A stretch of DNA of 64,000 bases, from contig JAAONU010000014.1 in NCBI GenBank assembly GCA_012932295.1, positions 248,001 through 312,000 of the forward strand, written 5' to 3'. Below, in pieces: positions 35,000 through 48,000 of this stretch. The DNA is from Cyclina sinensis (Eukaryota; Mollusca; Bivalvia; Venerida; Veneridae). The position numbers and the translations under genes are program-made. Under the pieces are notes generated by a model. That model did no database searches. It was not told where the DNA came from and worked only from the letters and a program-made list of their open reading frames with translations. Every line of letters starts with the position of its first letter. Position 1 is the stretch's first letter.

Positions 35000-37306
35000 C
35001 GAGAACGGTGCAGAGAAATGCAACAGAATACTGACTTTATGTGCGAAATATTGTGCCAAACTGTTATAACTGAAATGAACAGTAAGATACATAAGTATAA
35101 CACAACAAAGTGAACGCGGAAACGTCTGAAAGCCATAAAACCTTACATGTACTGGAATGGCCTATCGAATGACTTACGGCAAGACATGCACAGTTAAGAA
35201 GAAACTGTTCTTAAAATGCAACGTCAGAGGGGGTCCTACAGAAAAATATATAAACTCCTATGAGGTATTCGATAAAATACCTCAGCAAACAGAACGCGCA
35301 TACTGTGGCAACTGAATTGAGGAGTTTTCTAGTGAAACAGGGAGACTGTTTGAATAAAATCAACTTGCTTATATCAATAGCGCATACGACAAAATTTTAT
35401 GGCATTGGAAACAAAACTTTTATAACCTTTATAATGCAAATAGGCCTACGGACAATGATGTTAATTATTATTCTAACACTATATGCAATTCGCCGACAAT
35501 AAACAAAGAAGAAATTGAGCGTGATATATCATATACAGTATAGCACTCAGAACACAAGCGCGCGCCCGCTGACGTCACTGCGAATGCCACTGTTAAATAG
35601 TGCACACATTTGCACCCCTTATAAATATACGTACGTGTTAGAATGGAAATAGATTTTTAAATTTTCGTGATCTACCGTCGTATATATCACGGATTCTCGT
35701 TCATATGCGTAAGTATTTAATCACTCAGGCCTACGGCCTTCGTGATTAAATTACTACGCATATGAACTCGACACCGTGATATATCAGACGGTATATCACT
35801 CAAACTTAAAATCTATTTCCTAAACATAATATACGTTCTAAAATTCACAAACTGTCGTTGAAGCAAAATATGGACGATCCACTGTATACACAAAATAGAT
35901 CATTGAATAACAATATCAGCATTAAAGAAATAACCCAAGTAGTAATCAATGCAAAATCGAAATCAATGACAGGCATTGATGAAATACTTTACGCTGTTTT
36001 AAAGTTTCCATCAGTAATTGGCGTATTAACAAATTTATTCCAACTTTTCTTAGATACCAGTATTATTCCTGCTCTGTGGAGAAAAACTCTTATATGTCCT
36101 ATGTAAAAAGATTGTACTACAGACCCCCGAATACCAGTGAACTATAGAGGTGTCAGCCTACTACCTCGCATTAGTAAACTATAGTGCATTTCTAAACAAA
36201 CGGTTAAAAAACAATGTCTTAGCGGATGAATAGAACTCGCTCATGTGAAGACCATATATTCACTCTGAATAGCATCGCAAGAAACAACCAAAATATGTTT
36301 GCAGCTTTCATTGATCTTCGAACGTGTTTTGACTTCATTGACAGAGACATGATGCTTTAAAAGTGTCGATGGAAAGATCTATAACTTGGTCAAAAGTATT
36401 TACATCCGCACAGTTTCATGTGTACATATAAACAATAAAATGATAGAGTGGTTAAACTGTCGCAGCGGCGTAAAACAGGGAGATAATTTGTCACCGACAT
36501 TTTTTTCGTGTTCATGAATGGCTTTGAAATTGAAATTAATGCCCTTGATTGTGGTATCGAAATAGGTGATTTGAAGCTAAGCTGACGATATTGTTCTTAT
36601 GGCAACAAATTATCAAAACTTGCAATGTATGCTTAACAAAATGCATGAACGGTGTAAGAAATGGAGGGATGGTTTTAATCGACAAAAGTAACGCTAAATG
36701 TATACATTTCAGAAACCACAGAACAGCAAAATCAAAACATTTATTCAAAACAGGGGGAAATAGTCTCGAAATAGTTGACTCTAACAAATACCTTTGCGTT
36801 GTTGTCCACTGTAAATGCAGTTTCACTGCTAACTGCAAAATCCTTGCTACATAAGACGACAGAGCCCTCGGAAAAATAATTTCTAAACTGATCGGACTTA
36901 AAGAATTTGGACTTAAAACATGCGTAAAAATTGTACTTTTCATGTGCTGTCCGAATAATGGATTAAGGAGCAGGCGTTTGGGGTTAAAACAGTATTAAAT
37001 TTTAGAAAATGCACAACTAAAAGCTTTCCGGTACTTTTTGGGTATACACAGGACACATTATATACTATTACCGGAGCTATGCGCTGTATACCGAATATTT
37101 ACAGACGGTGTATATCTTTAAACCTTTGCCTTTTGTCACTTGATGCTCGTTTTTTCGGCATCTTATTAAGTGATAACATATTTTGTATGAAGAAGTTGAC
37201 TTATAGGCCTATTGTGCCGGGTGTAGTATTATGTGTTTATACAATGTCATTTGCAGTACATTATATACAAGTCAATTTAATGAATTCTATTCTATTCTAT
37301 TCTATT
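35000..37306 (+). pseudogene. Degraded non-LTR retrotransposon (reverse transcriptase relic)
   Basis: Broken frames across the region read as a LINE-type polyprotein. A segment near 35170-35310 resembles the endonuclease-RT linker (YEVFDKIPQQTERAY). The frame from 35858 has ITQVVINAKSKSMTGIDEIL, a typical RT lead-in, and IPALWRKTLICP. Later pieces give VNYRGVSLLP, AAFIDLRTCFDFIDRDMM, and ADDIVLM at about 36583-36603, which is the catalytic Y-A-D-D motif region. Many stops and frameshifts show it is dead. The 3' end is a short (ATTCT)n tract near 37284-37306, as at LINE tails. The clade is not assigned. Confidence 0.8.
35640..35832. mobile_element. Foldback MITE inserted in the RT relic
   Basis: The left arm GGAAATAGATTTTTAAATTT and the right arm AAACTTAAAATCTATTTCC are inverted copies. 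The interior is an imperfect palindrome about 190 bp long, centred near 35735 (CGTGATATATCA, ATGCGTAAG/ACTACGCAT, TTAATCAC/GTGATTAA). The block from 35512, with GCGCGCGCCCGCTGACGTCA, may be part of the same insertion. It separates the linker and RT parts of the retrotransposon. Confidence 0.65.
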
Positions 37307-37309
37307 CAA

Positions 37310-38284
37310 TACATATGTACATAGTTTTATGATATAAAACTAACATATGTCATTTACAACCGTAGCAAGTATTCTTAAGTAGAGTTAATATGAGAACTTT
37401 GATAAAAGCCTTTGTCGAATTGAAAATAAAATTCAAATTCGTAATAAAGTAACATTTCGAAATAATATTGTCGAAATGATTACCTAGTCTTTTTTGGTTT
37501 ACAATGTATGGATTTTTTCTCTTGGAAGGAAAATGTCCATGCAAGGTATTTGAAAAAGCACAATTATATTTTGAATCCATGATGCTGCCTATATTTAAAA
37601 GATTTTGGTGATTATACTTCAAATAAATTATAACAGTAAGTTGATGAAAATTAAGCAAAACTATCAGATCTTTATTGGTAGATATATGAACAGTTACGGA
37701 AGACTGCTTTGAAAAGTCGCCTCGTCTTAAATAGCAAGCGTACGAAAACAATTTATTAGTTTAGGAAAATAGTCTTAATAAAAACTTGCACGTCCTAGAT
37801 ACTGGTAAAATATTGATATATTTCTACGACTGGACCGAAATCCTCATTCTTGTTAATATTGTTTATCCACGATGATCAAAGTTTAGGCATGTTGTATTAT
37901 CCACCGTACATTGGCTATTGTCAGATAATCAGTTCTGATACGTGTGTGTAGTAGTTGTAGCCGATACATGTACATATATATATCAGGATTAACGATACTG
38001 ATTTACATACAGAAAAACAATTTATCATCTAGAGACATTAACTATATGTATGCTTGACTGAACGCGTAATGCGTTTAATTTAAGCAATAATAATTTATAA
38101 GACAAGAAACAAAATCAGAGATGGGCCGGTATATTAAAGCAAGAGTCCTCTATGTCACATCTTAGTCACGCCAACTGTCACTTCCAGTGACTCTTCCTTA
38201 CAAGACGACCTCGGGAACGTAACTGAATTTACGCCATCTTTAAACGCAACCCTTAGTTCTGTTATTATTAGACTGAAAGTTATT
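37310..38284. other. Spacer with no recognised gene
   Basis: A 133-codon minus-strand frame (37350-37751) has biased, Asn/Lys/Ile-rich composition typical of AT-rich chance frames. It has no domain match that I recognise. Confidence 0.4.
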
Positions 38285-38285
38285 T

Positions 38286-38640
38286 AAAGGCCCACTCCCA
38301 GATATAAAATATATAATATAATCACATGTTTTACATATATGTGTTACAGCTATCTTTATAACAAGTATCCACACTATACAAGCAGCGAAATACAGCCCAA
38401 TATCTACAAATGTGCAGGAAATATCGACGGTTCCACTAACTTAACGATACATGTATCAACTAAATTCAAATTCGCTAATCACGTGGGTAGTCACGAGACA
38501 ATAGGCGAACTGATAACAAACCTAACAAAAGTCCAACTTCTGTTATAAATAAAGTAACTTGTTTGAATAATTGTTGTAACATATATGTACATCCTACTAT
38601 TTTAGTATATTCTATCTTTTCAAATTGAAAAACTGGACCT
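38286..38640 (+). repeat. Dispersed repeat, copy B
   Basis: Starts TTAAAGGCCCACTCCCAG and shares ATCTACAAATGTGCAGGAAA and CACGTGGGTAGTCACGAGA with the 13144-13440 copy. A TTTTAGTATATTCTA tail also matches. Confidence 0.6.
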
Positions 38641-38779
38641 TTGAATGATTGATAGTTTCGTAATCTTATAATTTATTAAATTCCATATTTATAGATTAAT
38701 TTCCATTGACAAGATCATGCATTATCCAATTTATAGTCCTTAAATATCAGATTACACTTTGTCTGATTATTTAAGAAAT

Positions 38780-38960
38780 AATAAGTATCCAGGCGTGGTT
38801 TATCGTAGAATAACCCACGTTTTGAGTTCTTATGCGTAGAAATATATCACGAAGGCCGTAGGGGTGACGGCGGTTCACGGAACAGCCAAAACAACATGCG
38901 CACACGCGTGGTATACTGCAGGATAACCCGAGTTTATTTTCTTCTTTGTATAAATAGGCT
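38780..38960. mobile_element. Fragment related to the 35.6-kb foldback MITE
   Basis: Contains ATGCGTAGAAATATATCACGAAGGCCGTAGG-like sequence in pieces, which matches the centre of the 35640-35832 element. GGATAACCC-type motifs occur on both sides. The copy is diverged and its ends are not clear. Confidence 0.4.
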
Positions 38961-38997
38961 ATTTTTAGATCGTGTTAGAATTGTAAATATTGAATAT

Positions 38998-39088
38998 GAC
39001 AGACTGACTGACTGACTGACTGAATGAATGAATGAATGAATGAATGAATGAATGAATGAATGAATGAATGAATGAATGAATGAATGAA

Positions 39089-39124
<36 letters not shown>
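38998..39124. repeat. Compound microsatellite (TGAC)n(TGAA)n(TAA)n
   Basis: Five GACT steps, about seventeen GAAT steps and about twelve ATA/TAA steps run without interruption. Confidence 0.95.
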
Positions 39125-39127
<3 letters not shown>

Positions 39128-39129
39128 GA

Positions 39130-41280
39130 TTCCACCATTCGCACATTAAAATCTTCTTTCCAATTAATTACATGTCACTAGATTAAAACTGACACCATTG
39201 ATCACTTTTTCTATAAGAATGTTTGAATGCTTTAATAAAGCAAGTCCGTGAGAAATTCGTGCAAAGTGCACTTGAGATCCCGTCTATGAAATATTAGACA
39301 CAAAAGTTTCATACTTGTGTATTAGATAAGTGTACTTACCTTTTTCCATCTGTCTTTTTTTTCATAAATTTCCCTCACTTTTGTAGATAATTGTGAAAAA
39401 AATAATCAACTCTTTAAATGATTTATTTTTTTTATCAGCGAAAAATGTCACATTTTACAATTTACTTTTGGCTATTAAACATATAAGTAACAACTTTTTT
39501 CGCAAAACTTTCATTAAATTGTAAGCCATAAGATCAATTACTTACTTTTAACCAAGTCGCTTCGAAGAGTCAGAATCTGTGTGCCCTAAACGGTTGTTTA
39601 ACAAAAATACACTGAATTTAAGATTATGTGTTAAAAGTACGGAATGTGACTGAATAATTATGTTTAAATAAGTTCACGTAAATAAAACAAAAAAATTGGC
39701 TGAAACTCATTTGTGACAAATGATCATGTGAGAGGTTACCAAAAACTTTACTGCAATCATAGACAAAAAACCCCTACAATTAACTGGTTTGTGTTGAAGG
39801 CCTGTAATCGGAAGCTTGATTTGAATAACTCAATAGCTTTGTGTAATCCACTCTGTCGCTGCTTTACAGTCTTTTTTGTAATAAAACATAGGCAAAACGA
39901 AATAAATCGTACATCTCAATTGTTAGCAAAATATGTTCCTTCCTATATATTATTATGTTATTGACATAAACACGTGTTCTTATTGAATAAACCAAACACG
40001 TTTAAGCCACACACACAATGCCGCAATGACAAAGTACAGCGTTGTAATATGATGCATTATTTTCTGAAAAAGAAGCAAGATAAAATCAAGGACATAATAT
40101 CATTTCTCAACATCTATGGCATTAGTAGTTTGACTGTTTCTGATGTTCGATATGATAAAGATAAGCCAAAATAATCATACGAAATGGTCACGAGATATCA
40201 TTCATTTTGACGTATAAACTAAATATTATCTTACTTTGAATAATTCCTGGTACCTTTTCTTGTTGACCTTGTGTCCTGTGTTTACTAAATAGTTTGTTAG
40301 ATAAATGTTACATCAATTTGTTAATACAATTCTAACTTTTCTACAAAAAATGATTGTAAGAGTTTACCTTAGTTACATCTTTTGCGTTACTCCAAAATAA
40401 TGGGAAAGACGATTGTAAAATATACAGTCTGTCAATGATGTAAGCAAATGGTGTTTAGTCTGTCATCACTTAAATACTAATAATGTTATCACTAAAAGTA
40501 TTATCATTAAGACTGACCGAAGAACTATCCACCCGTGTAGTCAGAAAATCAAAAGTCCTACTATGCTGCGAATATGTACACAGACATCTAAGCAGCTCCC
40601 TGGTGCAATAATTATTGAGCATTATATATCGTAGTAAATATTTAAATTAAAATGATAATAAGATGGTATAACATGCCTTATAGGCAATAAAAAATATCAA
40701 TACGAAAATTTAATTGAAAGCTTTCAACATTTTTGTAAATGTACCATATTGTATTGACATACTTTGGCAAACTGTCATTTAAATAAGGCTCTTTTCAATA
40801 AATTACATATTTACTACATATTCTTTCCAAATGTTGGAGTGCATGAAACTACATTGTTAAAGACCACGCAAATACGTAAATATAAATTAAAGATGTTAAG
40901 TATAAATTAAAGATGTGAAATATAAATTAAAAATGTTAAATATAAGTTAAAGATGTTAAAACATTAATTAAAATACAAGTGCATTCCACATTTGATGAAA
41001 TGAATCGAAAATATGAAATTATGTATTCAACATTTTGATACCAATTGTTAGTAATTTTTATTAAACGGCATTCACCACTGACAAAATCTCACATGTTATG
41101 TCATATTTTCGTACATCACTACTTTAACATCACAGATCTTTCCATAGAATAAAGAGATAAAAGTATTAAACTAGCAGTATTTTATTTGAATGGAAATAAA
41201 TCGGAAAAGGCACGAAAATAAAATATGTAACTAAAAGGCAATTCGGATAAAAGGCAATTCGGGTAGGGTTCGAACGTGGT
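39130..41280. other. Spacer with no recognised gene
   Basis: AT-rich sequence. It contains a small four-copy repeat of an 18-bp unit (TATAAATTAAAGATGTTA) at about 40881-40960 and short chance frames only. Confidence 0.5.
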
Positions 41281-41284
41281 AAGC

Positions 41285-41790
41285 AGACATTTAAGGGTGA
41301 TTTAAAGATCCAGTTTTACTTCCAAAGATAAAAAATACTAAACAAATAACAGGATATACAAATACTAAACAAATAACAGGATATACAAATACTAAACAAA
41401 TAACAGGATATACATATGTGCTACAACTATACTTACAGGATATACATATGTGCTACAACTATACTAACAGGATATATATATGTGCTACAACTACACTAAC
41501 AGGATATACATATGTGCTACAACTACACTAACAGGATATACATATGTGCTACAACTATACTAACAGGATATACATATGTGCTACAACTATACTAATAGGA
41601 TATACATATGTGCTACAACTATACTAACAGGATATACATATGTGCTACAACTATACTAACAGGATATACATATGTGCAACAACTATACTAATAGGATATA
41701 CATATGTGCTACAACTATACTAACAGGATATAGATATGTGCTACAACTATACTAACAGGATATACATATGTGCTACAACTATACTTTTTA
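41285..41790. repeat. Minisatellite, 33-bp unit, grown from a dispersed repeat
   Basis: About ten copies of AACAGGATATACATATGTGC-TACAACTATACT follow three short copies of ATACTAAACAAATAACAGGA. The leading 60 bases (GATCCAGTTTTACTTCCAAA-GATAAA) match the head of dispersed repeat copy A, whose own first 33 bases after that head (AACAGGATGAGCATATGTGT) resemble one array unit. Confidence 0.85.
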
Positions 41791-42109
41791 CGCGTATCTA
41801 AATTTATAACAAACATTGGACATTCGTTATGTTACTACCCGTTACTACTTTGCATTTAGTTGATGTTTCATTTATAAATGGAAAGCGATGGTGTCCAGTC
41901 AATGACAGGATACAACAGATTTATCAAAAGATGGTTGAGAGATTGTCTGAAGTGATATCACTGGCATAGGTTTAATAGTCCTTTTAAAAATGGGTAAAAA
42001 GAGAATTCGTTTAGATTTCATTTACATTCTTATATTTTTTCTGTATTACTACCATTATAATAAATACTCTACTAAAGAAAATAATAAGATAAAGATAAAA
42101 AGCAGACTT

Positions 42110-42480
42110 TCTACCTTAATCTTGTTTATGTAAAGGGTTTCTAGCTTTATCTTGTTCATGTAAAGGGTTTCTAGCTTTATCTTGTTCATGTAAAGGGTTT
42201 CTAGCTTTATCTTGTTCATGTAAAAAGTTTCTAGCTTTATCTTGTTCATGTAAAAAGTTTCTAGCTTTATCTTGTTCATGTAAAGGGTTTCTAGCTTTAT
42301 CTTGTTCATGTAAAAGGTTTCTAGCTTTATCCTGTTCATGTAAAGGGTTTCTAGCTTTGTTTTATTCATGTCAAGGGTTTCTAGCTTTATCTTGTTCATG
42401 TAAAGGATTTCAATTTTTATATTGTTATGTAAAGGGTTCCTAGCTTATTTTGTTCATGTAAAGTGTTTCGAGCTTTATCT
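42110..42480. repeat. Minisatellite, 30-bp unit
   Basis: About twelve copies of TTTATCTTGTTCATGTAAAG-GGTTTCTAGC are present. Because the unit is a multiple of three, the minus strand has an uninterrupted frame of ten-residue repeats (MNKIKLETLY). Degenerate end copies break the frame, and no exon signals surround it. Confidence 0.9.
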
Positions 42481-42767
42481 TGTACATTTGTATTTTGAAG
42501 GTGAAATTGAAATATACTGTTATCAGTAAGTCCGGCCATCATGGAACTGTGACTGAAAGAATATAAATTTTATTTGTTTTCACTGGGCTTTCTTTATATT
42601 ATTCAGGAAATACAGATATATTTCATTTAAAAATTTAAAACTTTGTTGCGATTTACAACAGATAGCGGCATACTTGTCATGTTGTTATCAAATGAACACC
42701 TCCTGTCTGAAATGTTTACACGTGGTTTGACTTGTAGTTTCAGGAACACTGTGGTCAAGGAGAGTTT

Positions 42768-43190
42768 TTCTGATATCTATAATGAGGTACTTTATCGTAC
42801 ACATCTACTGCATCTCTGATATCTATAATGAGGTACTTTATCGTACACATCTACTTCATCTCTGATATCTATAATGAGATACTTTATCGTACACATCTAC
42901 TTCGTCTCTGATATCTATAATGAGGTACTTTATCGTACACATCTACTTCATCTCTGATATCTATAATGAGGTACTTGATCGTACACATCTACTTCGTCTC
43001 TGATATCTATAATGAGGTACTTGATCGTACACATCTACTGCATCTCTGATATCTATAATGAGATACTTTATCGTACACATCTACTTCATCTCTGATATCT
43101 ATAATGAGGTACTTTATCGTACAGATCTACTTCATCTCTGATATCTATAATGAGGTACTTTATCGTACACATTTACTACATCTCTGATTT
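42768..43190. repeat. Minisatellite, 46-bp unit
   Basis: Nine copies of TCTGATATCTATAATGAGGT-ACTTTATCGTACACATCTAC-TTCATC occur with few changes. Confidence 0.9.
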
Positions 43191-43194
43191 GTCT

Positions 43195-45050
43195 GAGAAG
43201 TACAATAGGATCTCGTTTTAACGTTGTCGGAAACAAATCAAGCTCTTGGCAATAGTTTCCTCATTTTGTCAGGTTGCATTTACCATCAGCTTCTCAAAAA
43301 TATCCCACTTCTACCAAGGTTTACCCACTGTATTTCATATGAAATGGACTTATACACAGATTTCATTTTAAATAGACATAGAACTTAGATCTTTTATTTA
43401 TAGTCATATTACATTAAAAATCTCATCATATGAATCATTAGATCTTTTAGTTCAGACAGCTTAATGAAAATTATTAACTAGACAAAACAAACAAGTAATA
43501 ACTATATTGTTATGACAAATATATTTCGGAACAACAACAATGTCTTGCAAGCATTCAAGTTCAGAGTGAAAACATCAGTCTTTCTCTAAAATGAAATATT
43601 GCAAAAACAGAGAGAAAAAATTCTAGCCATGACCTTGAACACAAATACATGTCTGAAGCAGAAGAATGATGTTACCATTTTAATTTCATGAGTTCTTAAG
43701 TCCCTTAGGTAATGAGGCATATTAATTAGATTAGATATAATATCGGATGAATCATATTATCCTTATCAAGTGAAGGCAATTGATTAACATGGATGTATTA
43801 GACTGGTAACATACGGTTATCACAAGTAGATAATATGTTAGCAGTGAGTCGATAAAAAGTGAAAAAATGGTTAACTTTTCGGGAAAGATTTCTTCAGACT
43901 CAATATAACAGTAAAGAAGCTATGAGTATTAAATATTTTTTTAAACTCGGTACTGTAAGAGGTTTAAATCTTAGATAGAAATTCGAATCATTCAAGAGAC
44001 ATTTCAAATATATTTCTTTTTATCCCAGCGACTTAAAACGATGTGGTTAAACTTCCATGCTGCAACAAAAAACCTAGATTGCCTTAAAACAGTCCAAACG
44101 TTCTCTACATATTATATGAATTCAGTATCCTAGTAAAAAAAGTAGACATTTTCAATAGAAACATATAGGACATTACTAAAATACGTTTTGACGTTTTGCC
44201 TTTTGTCAAACTCTACATGTGTAGTTTCAGTTGTCAATTTAACAAAGCCTGCTTTTGTCTTGTAATTTTGCTATTTTTATGGATTCGTTTGATTGTCATG
44301 TTTTTACTTTACCACAGTCATATTCCTTAATTCGTGCGTTTAACAAGTGCCCGTAGATAAAACATTTGATTAAAGGTGCTGAATTGGATACTCATGTGGG
44401 AGGGACTACAAACAAGAAGGAAAGGTTGGGCATGTTCGGCATCTCTTTTGAAAGGTATTTCTAGACTGCTCGTGAAAAGTAAATATCAAAACATAAATGA
44501 AATCTGTTTTTAGCACTTTAGAGGCCACTGAGCAGTACCTGCGTGAGAAAATCCCATTTTTATTACGATAACGGACATGAACCATATGACTATATAAATA
44601 AAATATATTCAGACCAAGTGCAAACTGTGATTAAGAGACGAAACTTAAACAGTATATTTAAAGAGTAATTGTGGCGATTTCTGACATGTATTCTGTGTTC
44701 TAATTGCAATTTTTCAAGTTTGCCATTACAGCGGTGTGGTTTTACAACGAACCACACCCCAAAGATACCAAAACTAAAACAACGTGGATTTTATTTTTAT
44801 TTAGAATATTACACAAATTAATAAAACAAATCAAATAAGTACATTATATTTAGAGCACTCATAGCAAATATATTTGTCATTAAAATCATATTCAGTCACA
44901 TGAACTAACTATTCAAAACATTTGATTAGAAAATCATGACAAAATATCACGCTTTTATGAATCATTTGTGTTCCAAATTTTATCCTAAGCACTAAGTTAA
45001 TGTTGTTGTTGTTTTTTCAATTGTTCATAATGTCTTTTTTCGCATTTGTC
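43195..45050. other. Spacer and 3' flank of the TEP gene
   Basis: Contains the presumed TEP 3' UTR next to 45053, with minus-strand AATAAA signals at about 44790-44801. A perfect 9-bp hairpin lies at 44733-44758. No other gene was recognised. Confidence 0.45.
44733..44758 (-). other. Perfect hairpin just past the TEP poly(A) signal
   Basis: GGTGTGGTT, eight bases, then AACCACACC form a 9-bp stem about 30-60 bases downstream of the candidate poly(A) signals on the TEP strand. Confidence 0.4.
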
Positions 45051-45052
45051 AC

Positions 45053-48000
45053 TTATCTCCTCTTGGCACTCTGAAACAGAACAGCAATCGGTGAGATAAA
45101 TATATTTTACACAAATTATCAAGCACGATTTATAATTAAATACTGATATTTCACTAGTTGAAAGAATGATAAGCTTTTTAAATATTCAAGATTTTATTTT
45201 TCCATGTAAGCATGTGAAAACAGGGAAGTAACTGTAACTTGACTTACCGCACAACCACACTCTTTACAAACGTCGCAGATATCTACGTTCTGAAGCACAT
45301 GTGACTGGTAGAACGCGGTTACCTGGTTACCTGTATATAAAAACATTTCATTGAGTGTATCTTGTCAATACTTTACTTATAAGGCAAACTGATAAATAAA
45401 AGTACTCTAACTTTTCTACGAGGAAAGAAAAATGGATATATATGAAAGGCCCATTTAAACTTTAAATCCATAAACTTCTGTTTTGTTATTAAAGCTATAT
45501 AAGTATGACTCTCAAGACAAATGCTAAAAACAGTAAATGTTCAGAAACTATGAAAATTAGAAGAAATGCAAATTAAATCATAAACTACTTTTTACCAAAT
45601 TCATTTTATATAATGAAGAACACTTTTTTCTCTCAGTGAATACATTTAAGTAAATGACTGGCAACGTTCTCTTTTTTAAAATCATTGTCACTTTGACCTG
45701 TAATATATCTTTAAAACTTTTTTACTTCACTATCATTAACAAGTTCATTAATTAATTAAATTTTGCCATGAGTTGTTTTAATTTCTTACTTGGTTGATAG
45801 TAATCATACACCCTGACAGCGGCAGGCTGGGACTTGGCCACCATGCCTGTTCTGATCACATCCATGGTTAAACACAGTGGAGTTGGAGTAATCTGAGAAA
45901 GAAGGTAGAAAAAAGCGTGTTCAACCTTTATATCTCTACATAATTGCAGGGTGTAATGTTTGACTTTAGCAGTTACCTCGTTTCAGCGTCGAACTTCAGG
46001 AGCTGAATATTAGAGCAAGTACGAAACACCGGTTTTATTCAACACATAGATAAAAGTATTCATATATTTACATTAAGTAATGAAGAAAAGTACCTTGTTT
46101 CGTTAGTTTTTCTAAATTTAGTTGTTAAATATTCATATTTACTTGTTACACATTCTCTTTTAACAAACTGCATAGGCTAACAACTGCAAGTTCTGGGACT
46201 GTAACTCTTCCTGAAACAAATTCTACAAATCATAGAAGCGCTATCAAAAGGCAACGTCAGAAAACCTTTACAAACGAACCTCGTCAAAGTATAGGATGAC
46301 TTTCCTATCTTCAGTTTCAATCTTTTTAATTTCTGCAACTCCTGCAATACTTTCAAGATCTGCTTCAAAACCAGTAGGAATGCCGAATTCTTGAACCGTC
46401 ATCCCACTTGCTCCGGTCTTAAGCCATCTGTAAAATCAAAAATTAAGCCAAAGCGATAAAACGTTATTCTGTCAGCAAATGATACTGATTAGGGTGTATA
46501 TTTAGATTTCAAATACCACTGAACTGCTTTTTTACACGTTTCAAGAAAGCAAGTGGTTCAGATCCTGTTTCCAAAACCCTGGTAGTAATTTACTCTTTGT
46601 TGTCATCTTACTTTAATGCTATGAGGTATTGATTATGCTTAACAGTCTTCAACGAACAGAATAAGGATAACATATTTTTATTATTTAGCATAATATATTG
46701 TTTTTTGCTAAAACGCCCCTTATTTCAAAATCTACGAAGTTTAACAGGACTAGCTTTCAGAGAAGTGTCAACACATTTTTCTTTTGCTCTTTGTCTTATG
46801 TTCTACATACTTTGTGCAGGTTTTGATTGACAGGAACTCCATACTCTCTTGTACCATTGTAACAGTTACATCAAACGATTTTTCCTCAATTTCTTGTTCC
46901 ACATGGAATGATAAACTGATCTGTAAATATAAACAAATTGCTTTGTCAAAAATCATAGTACTGTGTGAACGTTTGTCATTCACTCTCTTACCTTTTACAA
47001 TGTATTGTTGCCATAAAATTATTTATTGTCAATTGAAAACGTTATGGTAAGAATATGTATCAAAACTCATTCGACTGATTACATGGGTAACACGTTTTCC
47101 TGAGTATGTTTACCATACTGCTGACTTACATCGACAAGAGCCATGCCATGACCTGTAGCAGATACTGTCACTGTACTTGGAATGGTGGGCAGCTGAAAAA
47201 ATAAATGAGAAACAATTTAAAAGTAAAAATGTAATACGAGTGTGTCATTTTCTGCAATTTTGTTTCCACAATTTTACATGGGTGCAAAAAAATTCTTTAC
47301 ACAAAATGTGAATACTTTTTATGACTTTTCAGCTATAGGAGGCTTGAAAATTTTTCTTTCTGGCACCAGTCAAGTGCAAGTGTCAGAATTGGAACTAGTT
47401 GTATCGTCTCAGAACAATCCATGTGAAATGATCAGGGCTGATCATGAAATCAAAAGGATAAAACATAAAACAAACTTACCACAACTTGCTGTAAGAGAAG
47501 AGTATTCTGGCTGTTAATTGAGAACGTATGAGTAAATGTTCCAGCTGTGATGGTAGCTTGAATGTTGAAACTGGCAGAGTAGACCATGCTGGCGAACTCG
47601 GACAAAGCCTGCAGAGCGAGCACTGTGTCCTGAAAATATACAAAAAATGTGTTAAAAACATGCCAAGTTGATCGTAATTACACAGATATTTTTTTTTAAT
47701 CTTAGTTACTCGTAACAATCAAGTTGCATATAACGAAACAGGGAACGTTTTGAAGTCGCGGAATGTTACTGTTAAGATTTCAAACTTCTTCCAGCTGATA
47801 CAGCTAATGCACTGTTACTGATAGCACACTTCTTTTATTGAGTACCTCTACTGCTGAGATACTTCAAGCACACTTCTACTACTGATATACACCTACTGCT
47901 GAGACACTTGTTATACACTTCCACTGCTGATAAACTTCTACTAATGATACACTGATTCATTTCCACTACTGATAAACTTCTACTGCTGGAACACTTCTAC

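Noticed and set aside
36536..36943. 135-codon minus-strand frame
   Set aside because: It is antisense to the reverse transcriptase relic, whose forward reading has recognisable RT motifs.
37350..37751. 133-codon minus-strand frame
   Set aside because: It has AT-rich chance composition, no domain, no splice context and no homologue that I recognise.
42055..42399. 114-codon frame of ten-residue repeats
   Set aside because: It arises from a 30-bp minisatellite. The identical DNA repeats and lack of flanking exon signals argue against coding.
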